Assembly: GCF_028737255.1 (NCBI RefSeq)
Contig: NZ_JAQZAN010000013.1
Coordinates: 1-64,000, forward strand
DNA: 64,000 bases
Source of the DNA: Actinomycetospora straminea
GTDB taxonomy: Bacteria > Actinomycetota > Actinomycetes > Mycobacteriales > Pseudonocardiaceae
Direction of reading: 5' to 3'
Positions 1-8,511 of this stretch are shown in pieces. A model generated the notes under the pieces. It did not search any database. It was not told the origin of the DNA and saw only the letters and a program-made list of their open reading frames with translations. Made by a program: the position numbers and the translations under genes. The first letter of the stretch is position 1; the number at the start of each line of letters is the position of its first letter.

Positions 1-1030
1 CCTCGCCCCCGAGACCGCCGCCCCCGAGACCGCCGCGTCCGAGACCGTCGCCCCCGAGGCGCCGGCGCCGGTCGACATCGACCCCGACGCCACCGCCGAG
101 CGCATCGCCGCGCTCTGGCGGACGCCCCCGCCCGACGAGATCCTCTCCGACGAGCACCCGATCTCGTCGTGGACCGAGGGCCCGGTCGGCGTGACCTTCG
201 GCCCCGGCGGGGACGACCCCGCCGAGCCGCCGCGCGGCGCCGACACCCCGGCCTGGCGCGCCGAGGCGTCGGTGGACCCGGACGCGGCCACGGGCGACCT
301 CCCGGTCGTCGGCCCCGCCACCCCGCCGGCCAGTCCCTCAGCACCCGCAGGACCGGACGCCGACGGCAGCAGCAACGGCCGCGTCCGGCGCGCCCGGCAC
401 AGCCGCCACGAGACCGGGGAGATCGAGATCCCGCCGGAGGCCGCGGAGTACACCGCCGGGTCCTCCGCCGCCGGATCCACCGGGACCCCGTCGACCAACG
501 GCCACCACCACGGCCCGGAGGCCGACGGGCACCCCGCCGCGGCCGCCGAGCCCGCGACCGGCCCGGTCCAGCACCCCTTCGCCCCGCAGCCGTCGACCCC
601 CGCGGCCGCGCAGGCCCCGACGCCGCCCGCGTCGTCGGGCCCCGACTCGTTCGACGTGCAGCTCTCCGAGCGCGAGCGGGAGCTGCTGGCCCGCCTGCAC
701 GAGGAGCTCGCGTCCCGCGAGCGGCTCGCGGCCGACGCCCCCGACCCGCTGCTCGGACGCCCGCCTCAGCAGCCCCCGGCCCCGCCCGGGTCGGAGGACA
801 CCACCGCCCCGCGGCCCCGGCCCCAGGGCCCCCCGCCCGGCCCGGGTCGTCCCGGTCGCCCGGGTGGCCCCGGACCGTGGCAGGGCCCGCCGCCCGGCCC
901 GGCCGGGACGAACGGGGCCGGGGCTCACGGCGCCGGCACCAACGGCCACCCGCACGGTCCCGTCAACGGGCACGGGCTGCCGCGTCGAGGAGATCACGAC
1001 GACCAGGACGGGCCGCCGCGCGACGCCTAG
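1..1030 (+). CDS. Proline/alanine-rich low-complexity protein, 5' end outside the window
   Basis: The reading frame is open from the first bases of the window and ends with TAG at 1028-1030, so only the C-terminal part (about 342 residues) is present. It starts with a repetitive acidic PET/APET-type segment, then a short part that looks folded (around DEILSDEHPISSWTEG), then long disordered runs of Pro, Gly, Ala and His-Gly. A charged helix (ERERELLARLHEELASRERL) near the middle could be a coiled coil. No catalytic motif is visible and I do not recognise the family. The next gene starts within about 10 bases, so the two are probably co-transcribed. Confidence 0.6.
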   Translation, partial: LAPETAAPETAASETVAPEAPAPVDIDPDATAERIAALWRTPPPDEILSDEHPISSWTEGPVGVTFGPGGDDPAEPPRGADTPAWRAEASVDPDAATGDLPVVGPATPPASPSAPAGPDADGSSNGRVRRARHSRHETGEIEIPPEAAEYTAGSSAAGSTGTPSTNGHHHGPEADGHPAAAAEPATGPVQHPFAPQPSTPAAAQAPTPPASSGPDSFDVQLSERERELLARLHEELASRERLAADAPDPLLGRPPQQPPAPPGSEDTTAPRPRPQGPPPGPGRPGRPGGPGPWQGPPPGPAGTNGAGAHGAGTNGHPHGPVNGHGLPRRGDHDDQDGPPRDA

Positions 1031-1040
1031 GGTGCGGCTC

Positions 1041-1859
1041 GTGACCACCGAGCTCGTCGACCTGCCCCCGCGGTTCGGGATGGACCGGCCCGCCTTCGAC
1101 CGGCTCGGCAGCCGTCCGCCGGGCGAGCTGCGCCCGGCGTCGACGGTCGTCCTCCTCCGCGACGCGGCCGCCGGGCCGGGCATCGAGGTCTTCCTGCTCG
1201 AGCGCGCGGGCGAGATGGCGTTCGCGGGCGGCGTGTCGGTGTTCCCCGGCGGCGGGCTCGACGCCGCGGACCGCGCGGCGCTCGGGTCGGGTCTCGTGGA
1301 CGAGGCGACGGCCGCCGCGACGGCCCGCAGCTGGGCCACGACGCCCGAGGAGGCGGCGGCGCTGCTGGCCTGCGCGGTGCGGGAGACGTTCGAGGAGACC
1401 GGTGTCCTGCTCGCCGACGCCCGCCCGTCCGCCGGGGTGCGCGAGCGACTGACCGCCCGCGAGATCGGCCTGCACGACGTCCTGCCCCGGCTCGACGCGG
1501 ACCGGCTGCGGCCCTGGGCCCGCTGGGTCACCCCCGAGGGGATGCCGCGCCGCTACGACACCGCGTTCTTCCTCGCCACCGTGCCCGACGGCCAGGAGCC
1601 CGACGGCGCGACCACCGAGGCCGTCGGCGCCGGCTGGTGCGCCCCGGCCCGGGCGCTGCGCGAGTGGGAGGACGGCGAGCGGGCCCTGATGCCGCCGACG
1701 TGGGCCGTCCTCTCGGAGCTCGCCGAGGCGGGCGACGCCGCGAGCCTGCTCGCGGACGCGACGGGTCGGCGCCCCGAGCCGGTGACGCCGCAGTTCCGCC
1801 CGGGCGACGACCGCGTCGGGCTCGCCGTGCCCGCGCACGCGTTCGGGACGGCCCGGTGA
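1041..1859 (+). CDS. NUDIX hydrolase (NUDT19-like long form)
   Basis: A 272-residue NUDIX-fold hydrolase, expected to cleave a nucleoside-diphosphate-linked substrate; the substrate cannot be read from the sequence. The motif is FPGGGLD, followed after an insertion by ACAVRETFEETGVLL, so the usual G-x5-E spacing is lengthened, as in the NUDT7/NUDT19-like group. GTG at 1041 is chosen; GTG at 1032 is in frame and equally possible because neither has a clear Shine-Dalgarno. The stop codon overlaps the next start (GTGA), showing translational coupling to the metallo-beta-lactamase-fold gene. This pair is common in actinobacteria next to crp. Confidence 0.85.
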   Translation: MTTELVDLPPRFGMDRPAFDRLGSRPPGELRPASTVVLLRDAAAGPGIEVFLLERAGEMAFAGGVSVFPGGGLDAADRAALGSGLVDEATAAATARSWATTPEEAAALLACAVRETFEETGVLLADARPSAGVRERLTAREIGLHDVLPRLDADRLRPWARWVTPEGMPRRYDTAFFLATVPDGQEPDGATTEAVGAGWCAPARALREWEDGERALMPPTWAVLSELAEAGDAASLLADATGRRPEPVTPQFRPGDDRVGLAVPAHAFGTAR

Positions 1860-2671
1860 GCGGGCGTGTGGTCCCGGGGCCCGACACCCCGGAGCACCCG
1901 GCGTACGAGCAGCTCCGCCCGGTCACGGCGGCCGCGTCGGTGGTGCTCGCCGAGAACCCGTCGCCGATGACCCTCGACGGCACGAACACCTGGATCCTGC
2001 GCGCACCGGGCCAGGCGGGGTGCGTGGTCGTCGACCCCGGACCGGACGACCCGACCCACCTCGACCGCCTGGCCGAGTGCGGGCCCGTCGAGCTGGTCGT
2101 GCTCACCCACCGCCACCTCGACCACACCGAGTCCGCCCGCACGTTCGCCGAGCGGGTCGGCGCGCCGGTGCGGGCGCTCGACCCGACGCTCGTCCTCGGC
2201 GCCGAGGGCCTGGTCGCCGGGGAGCGCCTCGGGGCCGCCGGGCTGGACCTGCGCGTGCTCGTGACGCCGGGCCACACCGACGACTCGCTGTGCCTGGTCG
2301 TCGACGACGACGCGAGCGTCCTGACGGGCGACACCGTGCTCGGTCGCGGCACGACGGTGCTGGGCGACCACGACGGCGCCCTGACCGAGTACCTCGACTC
2401 GCTGCGCCGCCTCGCGGAGCTGCCCGAGGGCACGACGCTGCTGCCCGGGCACGGGCCGGACCTCCCGGACGCCGGCGACACCGCTCGGTACTACCTGCGC
2501 CACCGCGAGCAGCGCCTCGACCAGGTCCGCGCCGCGCTGCGCGAGCTCGGCCCGGATCCGACGCCGCGCCAGGTCGTCGAGATCGTGTACGCCGACGTCG
2601 ACGAGAACCTGTGGCCGGCCGCCGACCAGTCGGTGGCCGCGCAGCTGGCCCACCTCCGGCGCGTGGGCTAG
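1856..2671 (+). CDS. Metallo-beta-lactamase-fold hydrolase (Rv3677c/LACTB2-like)
   Basis: A 271-residue MBL-fold protein. The zinc-binding motif THRHLDHTE is present, followed by the later metal ligands in VTPGHTDDS, LTGDTVL and LLPGHGPDL. A C-terminal winged-helix-like segment (RHREQRLDQVRAAL to NLWPAADQSV) is typical of the LACTB2/RNase-Z-related branch. Position next to crp matches M. tuberculosis Rv3677c. The substrate is unknown; some relatives are single-strand endoribonucleases. Start GTG overlaps the previous stop. Its TAG and the TAG of the convergent AlkD-like gene share a palindromic CTAG at 2668-2671. Confidence 0.88.
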   Translation: MSGRVVPGPDTPEHPAYEQLRPVTAAASVVLAENPSPMTLDGTNTWILRAPGQAGCVVVDPGPDDPTHLDRLAECGPVELVVLTHRHLDHTESARTFAERVGAPVRALDPTLVLGAEGLVAGERLGAAGLDLRVLVTPGHTDDSLCLVVDDDASVLTGDTVLGRGTTVLGDHDGALTEYLDSLRRLAELPEGTTLLPGHGPDLPDAGDTARYYLRHREQRLDQVRAALRELGPDPTPRQVVEIVYADVDENLWPAADQSVAAQLAHLRRVG

Positions 2672-3369
2672 CGGGCCAGGAGGCGGTCCCGGTCGGCCGG
2701 GGGCAGCTTGCTCACCGCCGCCCGCAGGACGGGACGCGGGAGCACCGGCCCGTGGGTCGCCAGGAAGGCCGAGGTCGCCTCCGGGTCCCGGCCGCCGGCG
2801 TGCTTGAGGGCGATGCCGACGGCCGCGCTCACGGACGGCTCGGGGTCGCCGGCGAGGGTGGCGGCCAGCGGGAAGAGGTGCGCGAGGTCGTCGGGGCCGC
2901 CATGGCGGACGAACCACAGCGGCGCGGTGATGGCCGTCCGGCGGCGCAGCGGCTCCGGCGCGGCGGCCAGGCGCGCCAGCGGCGTCGGGTCCCGCCCGAG
3001 CAGGCGCCCGCCCACCACCGACGGCGCGGCCCGGTCGACCATGTCCCAGGTGGTGATCCGGTCGTGCCGGTCCAGGTAGAGCCGATAGAGCTCGTCACGC
3101 TCGTCGTCGCCGACCCGGCGCGCCCGCGCCCGGACGTCGAGGATGCAGAACGCGCCCATGCGCACCTCGTAGACCGGGCTGTCGAGCAGGCCGTCGACCT
3201 CGTCGAGCGGCATCGACGCGTGCGCCTTCGCCGCGGCGAAGAGGTCGCGCATGCGCATGCCGATGGCCTCGTCGCCCGCGGCGACCCGCCGGCGGACGGC
3301 CGGCAGCTCGGCGGGGTCGTGCGCCGCGTGCAGGGCGGCGACGAACCGGGCGCCCAACGAGGTCGTCAC
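2668..3369 (-). CDS. HEAT-repeat DNA alkylation repair protein (AlkD-like)
   Basis: 233 residues, almost entirely helical. It shows the family signature around ITTWDMVDRAAPSVVG and the arginine-rich LRRRTAITAPLWFVR segment that follows in AlkD proteins, which remove bulky alkylated bases (3-methyladenine, 7-methylguanine) without base flipping. The GTG start overlaps the TGA of the upstream alpha/beta hydrolase (GTGA), so the two are coupled. It converges on the MBL gene and the two stop codons overlap. The enzymatic role is inferred from family; divergent members may lack glycosylase activity. Confidence 0.75.
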   Translation of the reverse strand: MTTSLGARFVAALHAAHDPAELPAVRRRVAAGDEAIGMRMRDLFAAAKAHASMPLDEVDGLLDSPVYEVRMGAFCILDVRARARRVGDDERDELYRLYLDRHDRITTWDMVDRAAPSVVGGRLLGRDPTPLARLAAAPEPLRRRTAITAPLWFVRHGGPDDLAHLFPLAATLAGDPEPSVSAAVGIALKHAGGRDPEATSAFLATHGPVLPRPVLRAAVSKLPPADRDRLLAR

Positions 3370-4187
3370 ACCGGTGCCGGGGCCGCGGTCTCGGCCACGA
3401 ACTCGAGGATCTCCGCGGTGAGCGCGTCCTTGGCGGTGACGTAGAGGCCGTGCGGACCGCCGGGGTGGACGGTCAGGCGGGCCCGGGGGAGGAGGTCCGC
3501 GGTCGGCCGCCCGGTGATCTCCAGCGGCGCGGACGCGTCGGCGTCCCCGTGCACCACCAGCACCGGCACGGTGATGCGGGTGAGGTCGTCGGTCAGGTCG
3601 GTGCCGGCGAACGTCCGGAGGCAGGCGGTCTGCACCGCGAGCGGCGTGCGCAGGATCGTGCGGATCCCGTCGTCGACCAGGGCCTGCGACACCCACGACC
3701 CGGTGCCGGCCGTGGCGAAGTAGGCCGCGGCGCCGCCCTGGAACCACGCCGGGCGGTCCGTCCGCAGGTCGGCGACCAGGCCGTCGACGAAGGCCGCCCC
3801 GACCGCACCGACCAGGTAGGGGGTCATGGCCCCGACGAACACCGCCCGCACGACCCGATCCGTGCCGCCGGCGAGCCACCGGGTGGCCTCGCAGGTGCCC
3901 ATGCTGTGCGCGACGAGCGTGACGTCGCGCAGGTCGAGGTGGTCGGCGAGCCCGGCGACGTCGCCCACGAGGGTGTCGAGGTCGTAGCCGGAGCCCGCGA
4001 CCTCCGACCGTCCGTGGCCCCGGCGGTCGGGCGTGACGCACCGGTACCCGGCCTCGACGAGGGCCGCGACCTGGTACTCCCACGCGTTCGCGTCCAGCGA
4101 CCAGCCGTGGAGCAGCAGGACCGGCGGGCCGCTGCCGAGGTCGGTGTAGGCCAGCCGGGTGCCGTCGGGGGCGGTGAACGTGGGCAC
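3366..4187 (-). CDS. Alpha/beta hydrolase, non-heme haloperoxidase-like
   Basis: 273 residues with a clean alpha/beta-hydrolase layout: oxyanion motif HGWSLD near residue 28, nucleophile elbow AHSMGTCE (Ser near residue 95), acidic residue in HGDADASAP and the catalytic His in GGPHGLYVT near the C terminus. This arrangement is typical of the cofactor-free chloroperoxidase/esterase family. The substrate is unknown. The gene is followed by the AlkD-like gene with a GTGA overlap and has a good Shine-Dalgarno (GGAGGG) upstream of ATG. Confidence 0.85.
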   Translation of the reverse strand: MPTFTAPDGTRLAYTDLGSGPPVLLLHGWSLDANAWEYQVAALVEAGYRCVTPDRRGHGRSEVAGSGYDLDTLVGDVAGLADHLDLRDVTLVAHSMGTCEATRWLAGGTDRVVRAVFVGAMTPYLVGAVGAAFVDGLVADLRTDRPAWFQGGAAAYFATAGTGSWVSQALVDDGIRTILRTPLAVQTACLRTFAGTDLTDDLTRITVPVLVVHGDADASAPLEITGRPTADLLPRARLTVHPGGPHGLYVTAKDALTAEILEFVAETAAPAPV

Positions 4188-4230
4188 GGGGCCCTCCTCG
4201 TGATCGTCGCGGTGTCCGGTGACGAGGACG

Positions 4231-4968
4231 CTAGGAGCGGGTGGGCTCGTCCTCCTTGTACGCGAGCGACACGTCGACCTCGCGCGCCCGCAGCGCGGAG
4301 GCGCTCCGACCGGCGAAGCGGATCATGGCGCGGGCCAGGTGGGGGTGGTCGTGGTAGTCCAGCAGCCCGACGACCTCGAGCGGGGTGCGCCCCTCGGTGA
4401 GCAGGGCCGCCGCCGCGCGGGCCCGCTCGATCCGCCGGACGGCGCCGTGGGTCAGCCCGGTCGCCGCGCGGATGCGTCGCTCGCACGACCGTGTCCCGAC
4501 GCGGGTGGAGCCGCCGCGCAGGACGTCGTCGACGAGGGGGTCGCGCACGACGACGCCCGCGCGGACCAGGCGGTCGACGAGCAGCTCGGCGTCGTCGAAC
4601 CCCGGCGCGGTCCACTCCTCGCCGCGCAGGACGAAGCGGCGCGGTCCGATGCTCGGGCACGGGACGGTCGCGTCGACCAGCGCCGGGGCCGGGAGGTGCG
4701 GGATACGGGCGCCGTGGGCGAGCACGATGCCGACGGCGGTCAGCCCGGCGGGGACGTCGAGGCAGGAGGGACGGGTCTCCGGCCCACGGACCTCGACCTG
4801 CACGGCGCCCTGCTCGCCCCAGACCACGATCTCCTGGTGCGCGCCGGCGACGGAGACCATGGGCCCGCCGGCCGCGGCGCTGCGCCACACCCGCGCGAGG
4901 TACGGCGAGTCCGACGCGCGGACCCGCAGGTCGAGCATCCGCCGCTGCCCGGGGGCCATGGGCGGCAC
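4231..4968 (-). CDS. AraC-family transcriptional regulator
   Basis: 245 residues. The C-terminal part (about 145-235) carries the two helix-turn-helix units of AraC proteins (SCERRIRAATGLTHGAVRRIERARAAAALL, then PLEVVGLLDYHDHPHLARAMIRFAGRSAS). The N-terminal part is a cupin-like sensor of the type seen in many actinobacterial AraC proteins (VVWGEQGAVQVEV, PAGLTAVGI). ATG at 4968 is used; ATG at 4959 is also possible. It stands alone between the hydrolase and crp and its target is not evident; the adjacent hydrolase gene on the same strand, 43 bp downstream, is the obvious candidate. Confidence 0.82.
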   Translation of the reverse strand: MPPMAPGQRRMLDLRVRASDSPYLARVWRSAAAGGPMVSVAGAHQEIVVWGEQGAVQVEVRGPETRPSCLDVPAGLTAVGIVLAHGARIPHLPAPALVDATVPCPSIGPRRFVLRGEEWTAPGFDDAELLVDRLVRAGVVVRDPLVDDVLRGGSTRVGTRSCERRIRAATGLTHGAVRRIERARAAAALLTEGRTPLEVVGLLDYHDHPHLARAMIRFAGRSASALRAREVDVSLAYKEDEPTRS

Positions 4969-5011
4969 GGTAGCGGGCGCCCCGCGCCCGCCGCGTGCGC
5001 TGTCGTCCGGG

Positions 5012-5686
5012 TCAGCGCGCCCGGCGCGCCAGGCGGTCCGGCTCGAGGATGAGGACGCTCTTGCCCTCGAGGCGCAGCCAGCCGCGGGCGGCGAAGTCGG
5101 CGAGGGCCTTGTTGACCGTCTCGCGCGAGGCGCCGACGAGCTGGGCGATCTCCTCCTGGGTGAGGTCGTGGGTCACGCGCAGGAGGCCGGCCTCCTGGGA
5201 CCCGAAGCGCTGCGCGAGCTGCAGCAGCGCCTTCGCGACGCGGCCGGGCACGTCGGTGAAGATGAGGTCGGCGAGCAGGTTGTTCGTGCGGCGCAGCCGG
5301 CGGGCGACGACGCGCAGGAGCTGCTCGGCGATCTCGGGACGCTGGGCGATCCACTCGCGGAGCGCGTTGCGGTCCATCGTGTAGGCGCGCACGTCGGTGA
5401 CGGTGGTGGCCGTCGAGGTGCGCGGACCCGGGTCGAAGATCGAGAGCTCGCCGAACATGTCCGACGGACCGAAGATCGAGAGCAGGTTCTCGCGGCCGTC
5501 CGGTGACCGACGACCGATCTTCACCTTGCCGGTCGAGACGATGTAGAGCCGGTCGCCCGGCTCGCCCTCGTTGAAGATGACCGTCCCGCGCGGGAACTCC
5601 ACGCGCTCGAGGGACTCCGTGAGCACCTCGATCGCGGCGGGGTCCACCCCCTGGAAGATCCCGGCCCGCGCCAGTACCTCGTCCAC
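5012..5686 (-). CDS. crp: Crp/Fnr-family global regulator (Crp/GlxR)
   Basis: A cAMP-receptor-type regulator. The cyclic-nucleotide pocket motif [17 protein letters not shown] is present with its Glu, Arg and Thr, and the C-terminal winged helix reads [25 protein letters not shown] chose the GTG at 5686 because it has a good Shine-Dalgarno (GAGGAG six bases upstream) and gives 224 residues, the length of M. tuberculosis CRP Rv3676; a GTG at 5704 would add six residues. In relatives it controls carbon and respiratory genes. Next to nth and the small membrane protein, as in mycobacteria. Confidence 0.93.
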   Translation of the reverse strand: MDEVLARAGIFQGVDPAAIEVLTESLERVEFPRGTVIFNEGEPGDRLYIVSTGKVKIGRRSPDGRENLLSIFGPSDMFGELSIFDPGPRTSTATTVTDVRAYTMDRNALREWIAQRPEIAEQLLRVVARRLRRTNNLLADLIFTDVPGRVAKALLQLAQRFGSQEAGLLRVTHDLTQEEIAQLVGASRETVNKALADFAARGWLRLEGKSVLILEPDRLARRAR

Positions 5687-5766
5687 CGTGCGCTCCTCGC
5701 CCACTCTCGCTCAACCGCGCGCGGGCGCCGGGCCCTCGGCCCGCGTCCGCACCCTTGTCTCCAGCG

Positions 5767-5790
5767 CTGTGTCACCAGCTGTGTCACCAG
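5767..5790. repeat. Tandem 12-bp repeat upstream of crp
   Basis: CTGTGTCACCAG occurs twice head to tail (5767-5778 and 5779-5790), about 80 to 105 bases upstream of the crp start. The GTGTCAC core resembles half of a TGTGA-N6-TCACA CRP site, so autoregulation is conceivable, but neither copy is a full palindrome. The rest of the 5687-5955 interval shows no gene. Confidence 0.45.
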
Positions 5791-5955
5791 TCACGTCCGC
5801 CGCAGCATAGTCACGTGTCGACCCATGATCACGCCACGCGGGGCCCGGGGACGTCACCGCATCAGGGTCGATCGCCCGAACATGCGGTAGCAGTTCGCCC
5901 GATCGGACCATCATAGCGCCTGGGATCTCCGGAACGTCACTGCCGTCCGTGAGCG

Positions 5956-6210
5956 TCAGGCCCGTTCCTTGGTCCGGCGGGGGCCGAGGCCCCCACGCTT
6001 CCCGAGGTTCCGCAGCCGGAACAGCTGGAGCGCGCCGCCGATCCCCTGGCGGAACAGCGCCTTGACCTCGTCGGGACGGGCGCGCTCGAGGAAGTCCTCG
6101 ACCTCGTCCTCGCGCACGGTGCCCGACCGCAGGCGGGTCTCGAGGCGCTCCATGCCGAGCGCGAAGACCATCACCAGCAGCGGGATGAGGATGGCGATCC
6201 AGGCGGTCAT
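5956..6210 (-). CDS. Small single-pass membrane protein (Rv3675-like)
   Basis: 84 residues: one N-terminal transmembrane segment ([17 protein letters not shown]), then an acidic helix ([22 protein letters not shown]) and a basic tail. ATG at 6210 fits the membrane segment at the very N terminus. Its place between crp and nth matches the small membrane protein Rv3675 in M. tuberculosis. Function unknown. Confidence 0.75.
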   Translation of the reverse strand: MTAWIAILIPLLVMVFALGMERLETRLRSGTVREDEVEDFLERARPDEVKALFRQGIGGALQLFRLRNLGKRGGLGPRRTKERA

Positions 6211-6365
6211 GGTGCGGTCATCGTCCCGCACCGTGCCGTGACGGTCCGCACCGGGGCCCGGTCGGGCGTGTCGGGGCGCCACGCCGGAGATCGTCGCCGC
6301 GTCGTCACGGCGGTGCAGCCGGGCACCCGTCCGGGACCCGCGGGGCGGCGTCCTACCCTGGGTGG

Positions 6366-7118
6366 GTGAGCAGGGCAGCCCGCGCCGGCGGTGAGGAGAG
6401 CCGACTCGCGCTCGTGCGACGGGCCCGACGGATGCACCGCGACCTCGCGGTCGCCCACCCGGACGCCCACTGCGAGCTCGACTTCACGTCGCCGCTCGAA
6501 CTGCTCGTGGCGACGGTGCTCTCGGCGCAGACCACCGACGTCACCGTCAACCGCGTGACGCCGGCCCTCTTCGCCCGCTACCCCGACGCCGCCGCCTTCG
6601 CCGGCGCCGAGCGCACGGAGCTCGAGGAGATCCTGCGGCCCACCGGCTTCTACCGGGCCAAGGCCGAGTCGGTGACGAAGCTCGGTGCCGCGCTGGTCGA
6701 GCGCTTCGACGGCGTGGTGCCCGGCCGTCTCGAGGACCTCGTGACCCTGCCCGGCGTCGGGCGCAAGACCGCCAACGTGGTGCTCGGCAACGCCTTCGGC
6801 GTCCCGGGCATCACGGTCGACACGCACTTCGGGCGCCTCGCGCGCCGCTTCGCGTGGACGACGTCGGAGGACCCGGTCCAGGTGGAGAAGGAGGTGGGCG
6901 AGCTCATCCCGCGCAAGGACTGGACGATGCTCTCCCACCGGATGATCTTCCACGGCCGCCGCGTCTGCCACGCCAAGAAGCCGGCCTGCGGGGCCTGCTC
7001 GCTGCGCCGCGACTGCCCCGCCGCGGGCACCGGGGAGAACGACCCGGTCAAGGCCATGAAGCTGATCAAGGGTCCGGACGCCGACCACCTGCTCGCCCTC
7101 GTCGGCCTCACGCGGTGA
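6366..7118 (+). CDS. nth: Endonuclease III
   Basis: Base-excision repair DNA glycosylase/AP lyase acting on oxidised pyrimidines. The helix-hairpin-helix [12 protein letters not shown] (residues 128-139) contains catalytic Lys134, and Asp152 lies in VDTHFGR. The C-terminal iron-sulfur cluster ligands Cys201, Cys208, Cys211 and Cys217 have the C-x6-C-x2-C-x5-C spacing. Length (250 residues) is normal. It heads an operon with a TlpA-like thioredoxin, NUDIX and marP, all joined by GTGA overlaps. Confidence 0.96.
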   Translation: MSRAARAGGEESRLALVRRARRMHRDLAVAHPDAHCELDFTSPLELLVATVLSAQTTDVTVNRVTPALFARYPDAAAFAGAERTELEEILRPTGFYRAKAESVTKLGAALVERFDGVVPGRLEDLVTLPGVGRKTANVVLGNAFGVPGITVDTHFGRLARRFAWTTSEDPVQVEKEVGELIPRKDWTMLSHRMIFHGRRVCHAKKPACGACSLRRDCPAAGTGENDPVKAMKLIKGPDADHLLALVGLTR

Positions 7119-7765
7119 CGCGCGCCGAGGTCCGGGCCACGCTGGTGGTCGTGGTGCTGGCCGTGGTCGGCGTCATCGCGCTGTGGCCCCGGGAGAGCAC
7201 CCCGTCGCCCGCCACCGACCCGTCGTCGGTGCTGCAGCCCGCCCCGGCCGCCGGCCCGGACGACCCCGGCGCGCTCGCCGACGCCCGCGCCGCCGCCGGG
7301 CTCGCCCCGTGCCCGACGCCGACGCCGGGTGCGGCGCCCGTGCGCGCGCTCGCCGGCGTGACCCTCGAGTGCCTCGGCGCGCCCGGCCCGGTCGACCTCG
7401 CCGCGGCGCTGGCCGGCCGCGACACGCTGGTCAACCTCTGGGCCTCGTGGTGCGGGCCGTGCCGCGAGGAGATCCCGGCGCTGCAGGCCTACGCCGAGCA
7501 GCCGGGCGCCGTCGCGGTGCTCGGGGTCGACGCCGCCGACCGCGCCACCACCGCCCTGGCGCTGCTCGAGAGCCTCGGCGCGCGCTACCCGTCGGTGAGC
7601 GACCCGGCGCAGGTCGTCGGGCCGAAGGTCGGCGCGCCGCCGATCCTGCCGGCGAGCGTGCTCGTGCGCGCCGACGGCACCGTCGTCGACATCCCGCCGC
7701 AGGTCCTGCGCACCCCCGAGCAGGTCCGCGCGGCGGTCGACGCGGCGCGCGGGGGTGCCGGGTGA
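7115..7765 (+). CDS. TlpA/ResA-like membrane-anchored thioredoxin
   Basis: 216 residues. An N-terminal signal anchor ([19 protein letters not shown]) is followed by a Pro/Ala-rich linker and a thioredoxin domain with the active site WCGPC at about residue 111-115. It should act outside the membrane on disulfides. Ortholog of M. tuberculosis Rv3673c by position. GTG start overlaps the nth stop and its own stop overlaps the NUDIX start. Confidence 0.9.
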   Translation: MTRAEVRATLVVVVLAVVGVIALWPRESTPSPATDPSSVLQPAPAAGPDDPGALADARAAAGLAPCPTPTPGAAPVRALAGVTLECLGAPGPVDLAAALAGRDTLVNLWASWCGPCREEIPALQAYAEQPGAVAVLGVDAADRATTALALLESLGARYPSVSDPAQVVGPKVGAPPILPASVLVRADGTVVDIPPQVLRTPEQVRAAVDAARGGAG

Positions 7766-8511
7766 GCGACGTCCCGAGCCGCCCCGACGCGGCCCCGGCC
7801 TGGCTCGCGCCGCTGGTCGACGCGTGCCGGCGCCTCGGTCCCGACGACGTGCCGTTCCGTCGGCGGCCGGCCCGGAACGCTCGCGAGGCCGCGGTGCTCA
7901 TGCTCTTCGGCGACACCGGGGCGGGCCCCGAGCTGCTGCTCACCGAGCGGGCCGCCGAGATGCGCGCGCACGCCGGGCAGGCCGCGTTCCCCGGCGGGTC
8001 GATCGACCCCGAGGACGGCGGCCCGGTCGCCGCGGCGCTGCGCGAGGCCCGTGAGGAGACCGGGCTCGACCCCGACGGCGTCGTCCCCCTGCTCACCCTG
8101 CCGCCGCTGACCATCCCGGTCACCGGCTTCGCCGTGACGCCCGTGCTCGCGCACTGGGAGCGCCCGGGGCCGGTCGGCGTCGTCGACCCCGGTGAGACGG
8201 CCGCGGTGGTGCGCGTGCCGGTCGCCGCGCTGGCCGACCCGGACGCCCGCTTCCGCGTCACGGGGCCGTCGGGGTACGTCGGTCCCGCGTTCGCCGCAGG
8301 AGGACTGCTCGTCTGGGGCTTCACGGCCGGTCTGGTGGACTGGATGCTCACCCTGGGCGGGTGGGAGAGACCGTGGGACGGTTCGGACGTGCGTGACCTC
8401 GACGTGGTGTGGGCGCAGCGGCACGACCTGAGCTCGGCCGATGTCGCGACCACCTCGACCACCGCGCCGAGCCGGCCGGGTGCGGCCGCCGAAGGAGGGC
8501 CGTTCCGGTGA
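7762..8511 (+). CDS. NUDIX hydrolase, coenzyme A pyrophosphatase type
   Basis: 249 residues. The CoA-pyrophosphatase signature LLTERAAEMRAHAGQAAFPGG precedes the NUDIX box GGSIDPEDGG...ALREAREETGLD. Members hydrolyse CoA or CoA esters to phosphopantetheine and adenosine 3',5'-bisphosphate. Located between the TlpA-like gene and marP as in M. tuberculosis Rv3672c. It starts with GTG in a GTGA overlap and ends in another one. Confidence 0.88.
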   Translation: MSDVPSRPDAAPAWLAPLVDACRRLGPDDVPFRRRPARNAREAAVLMLFGDTGAGPELLLTERAAEMRAHAGQAAFPGGSIDPEDGGPVAAALREAREETGLDPDGVVPLLTLPPLTIPVTGFAVTPVLAHWERPGPVGVVDPGETAAVVRVPVAALADPDARFRVTGPSGYVGPAFAAGGLLVWGFTAGLVDWMLTLGGWERPWDGSDVRDLDVVWAQRHDLSSADVATTSTTAPSRPGAAAEGGPFR

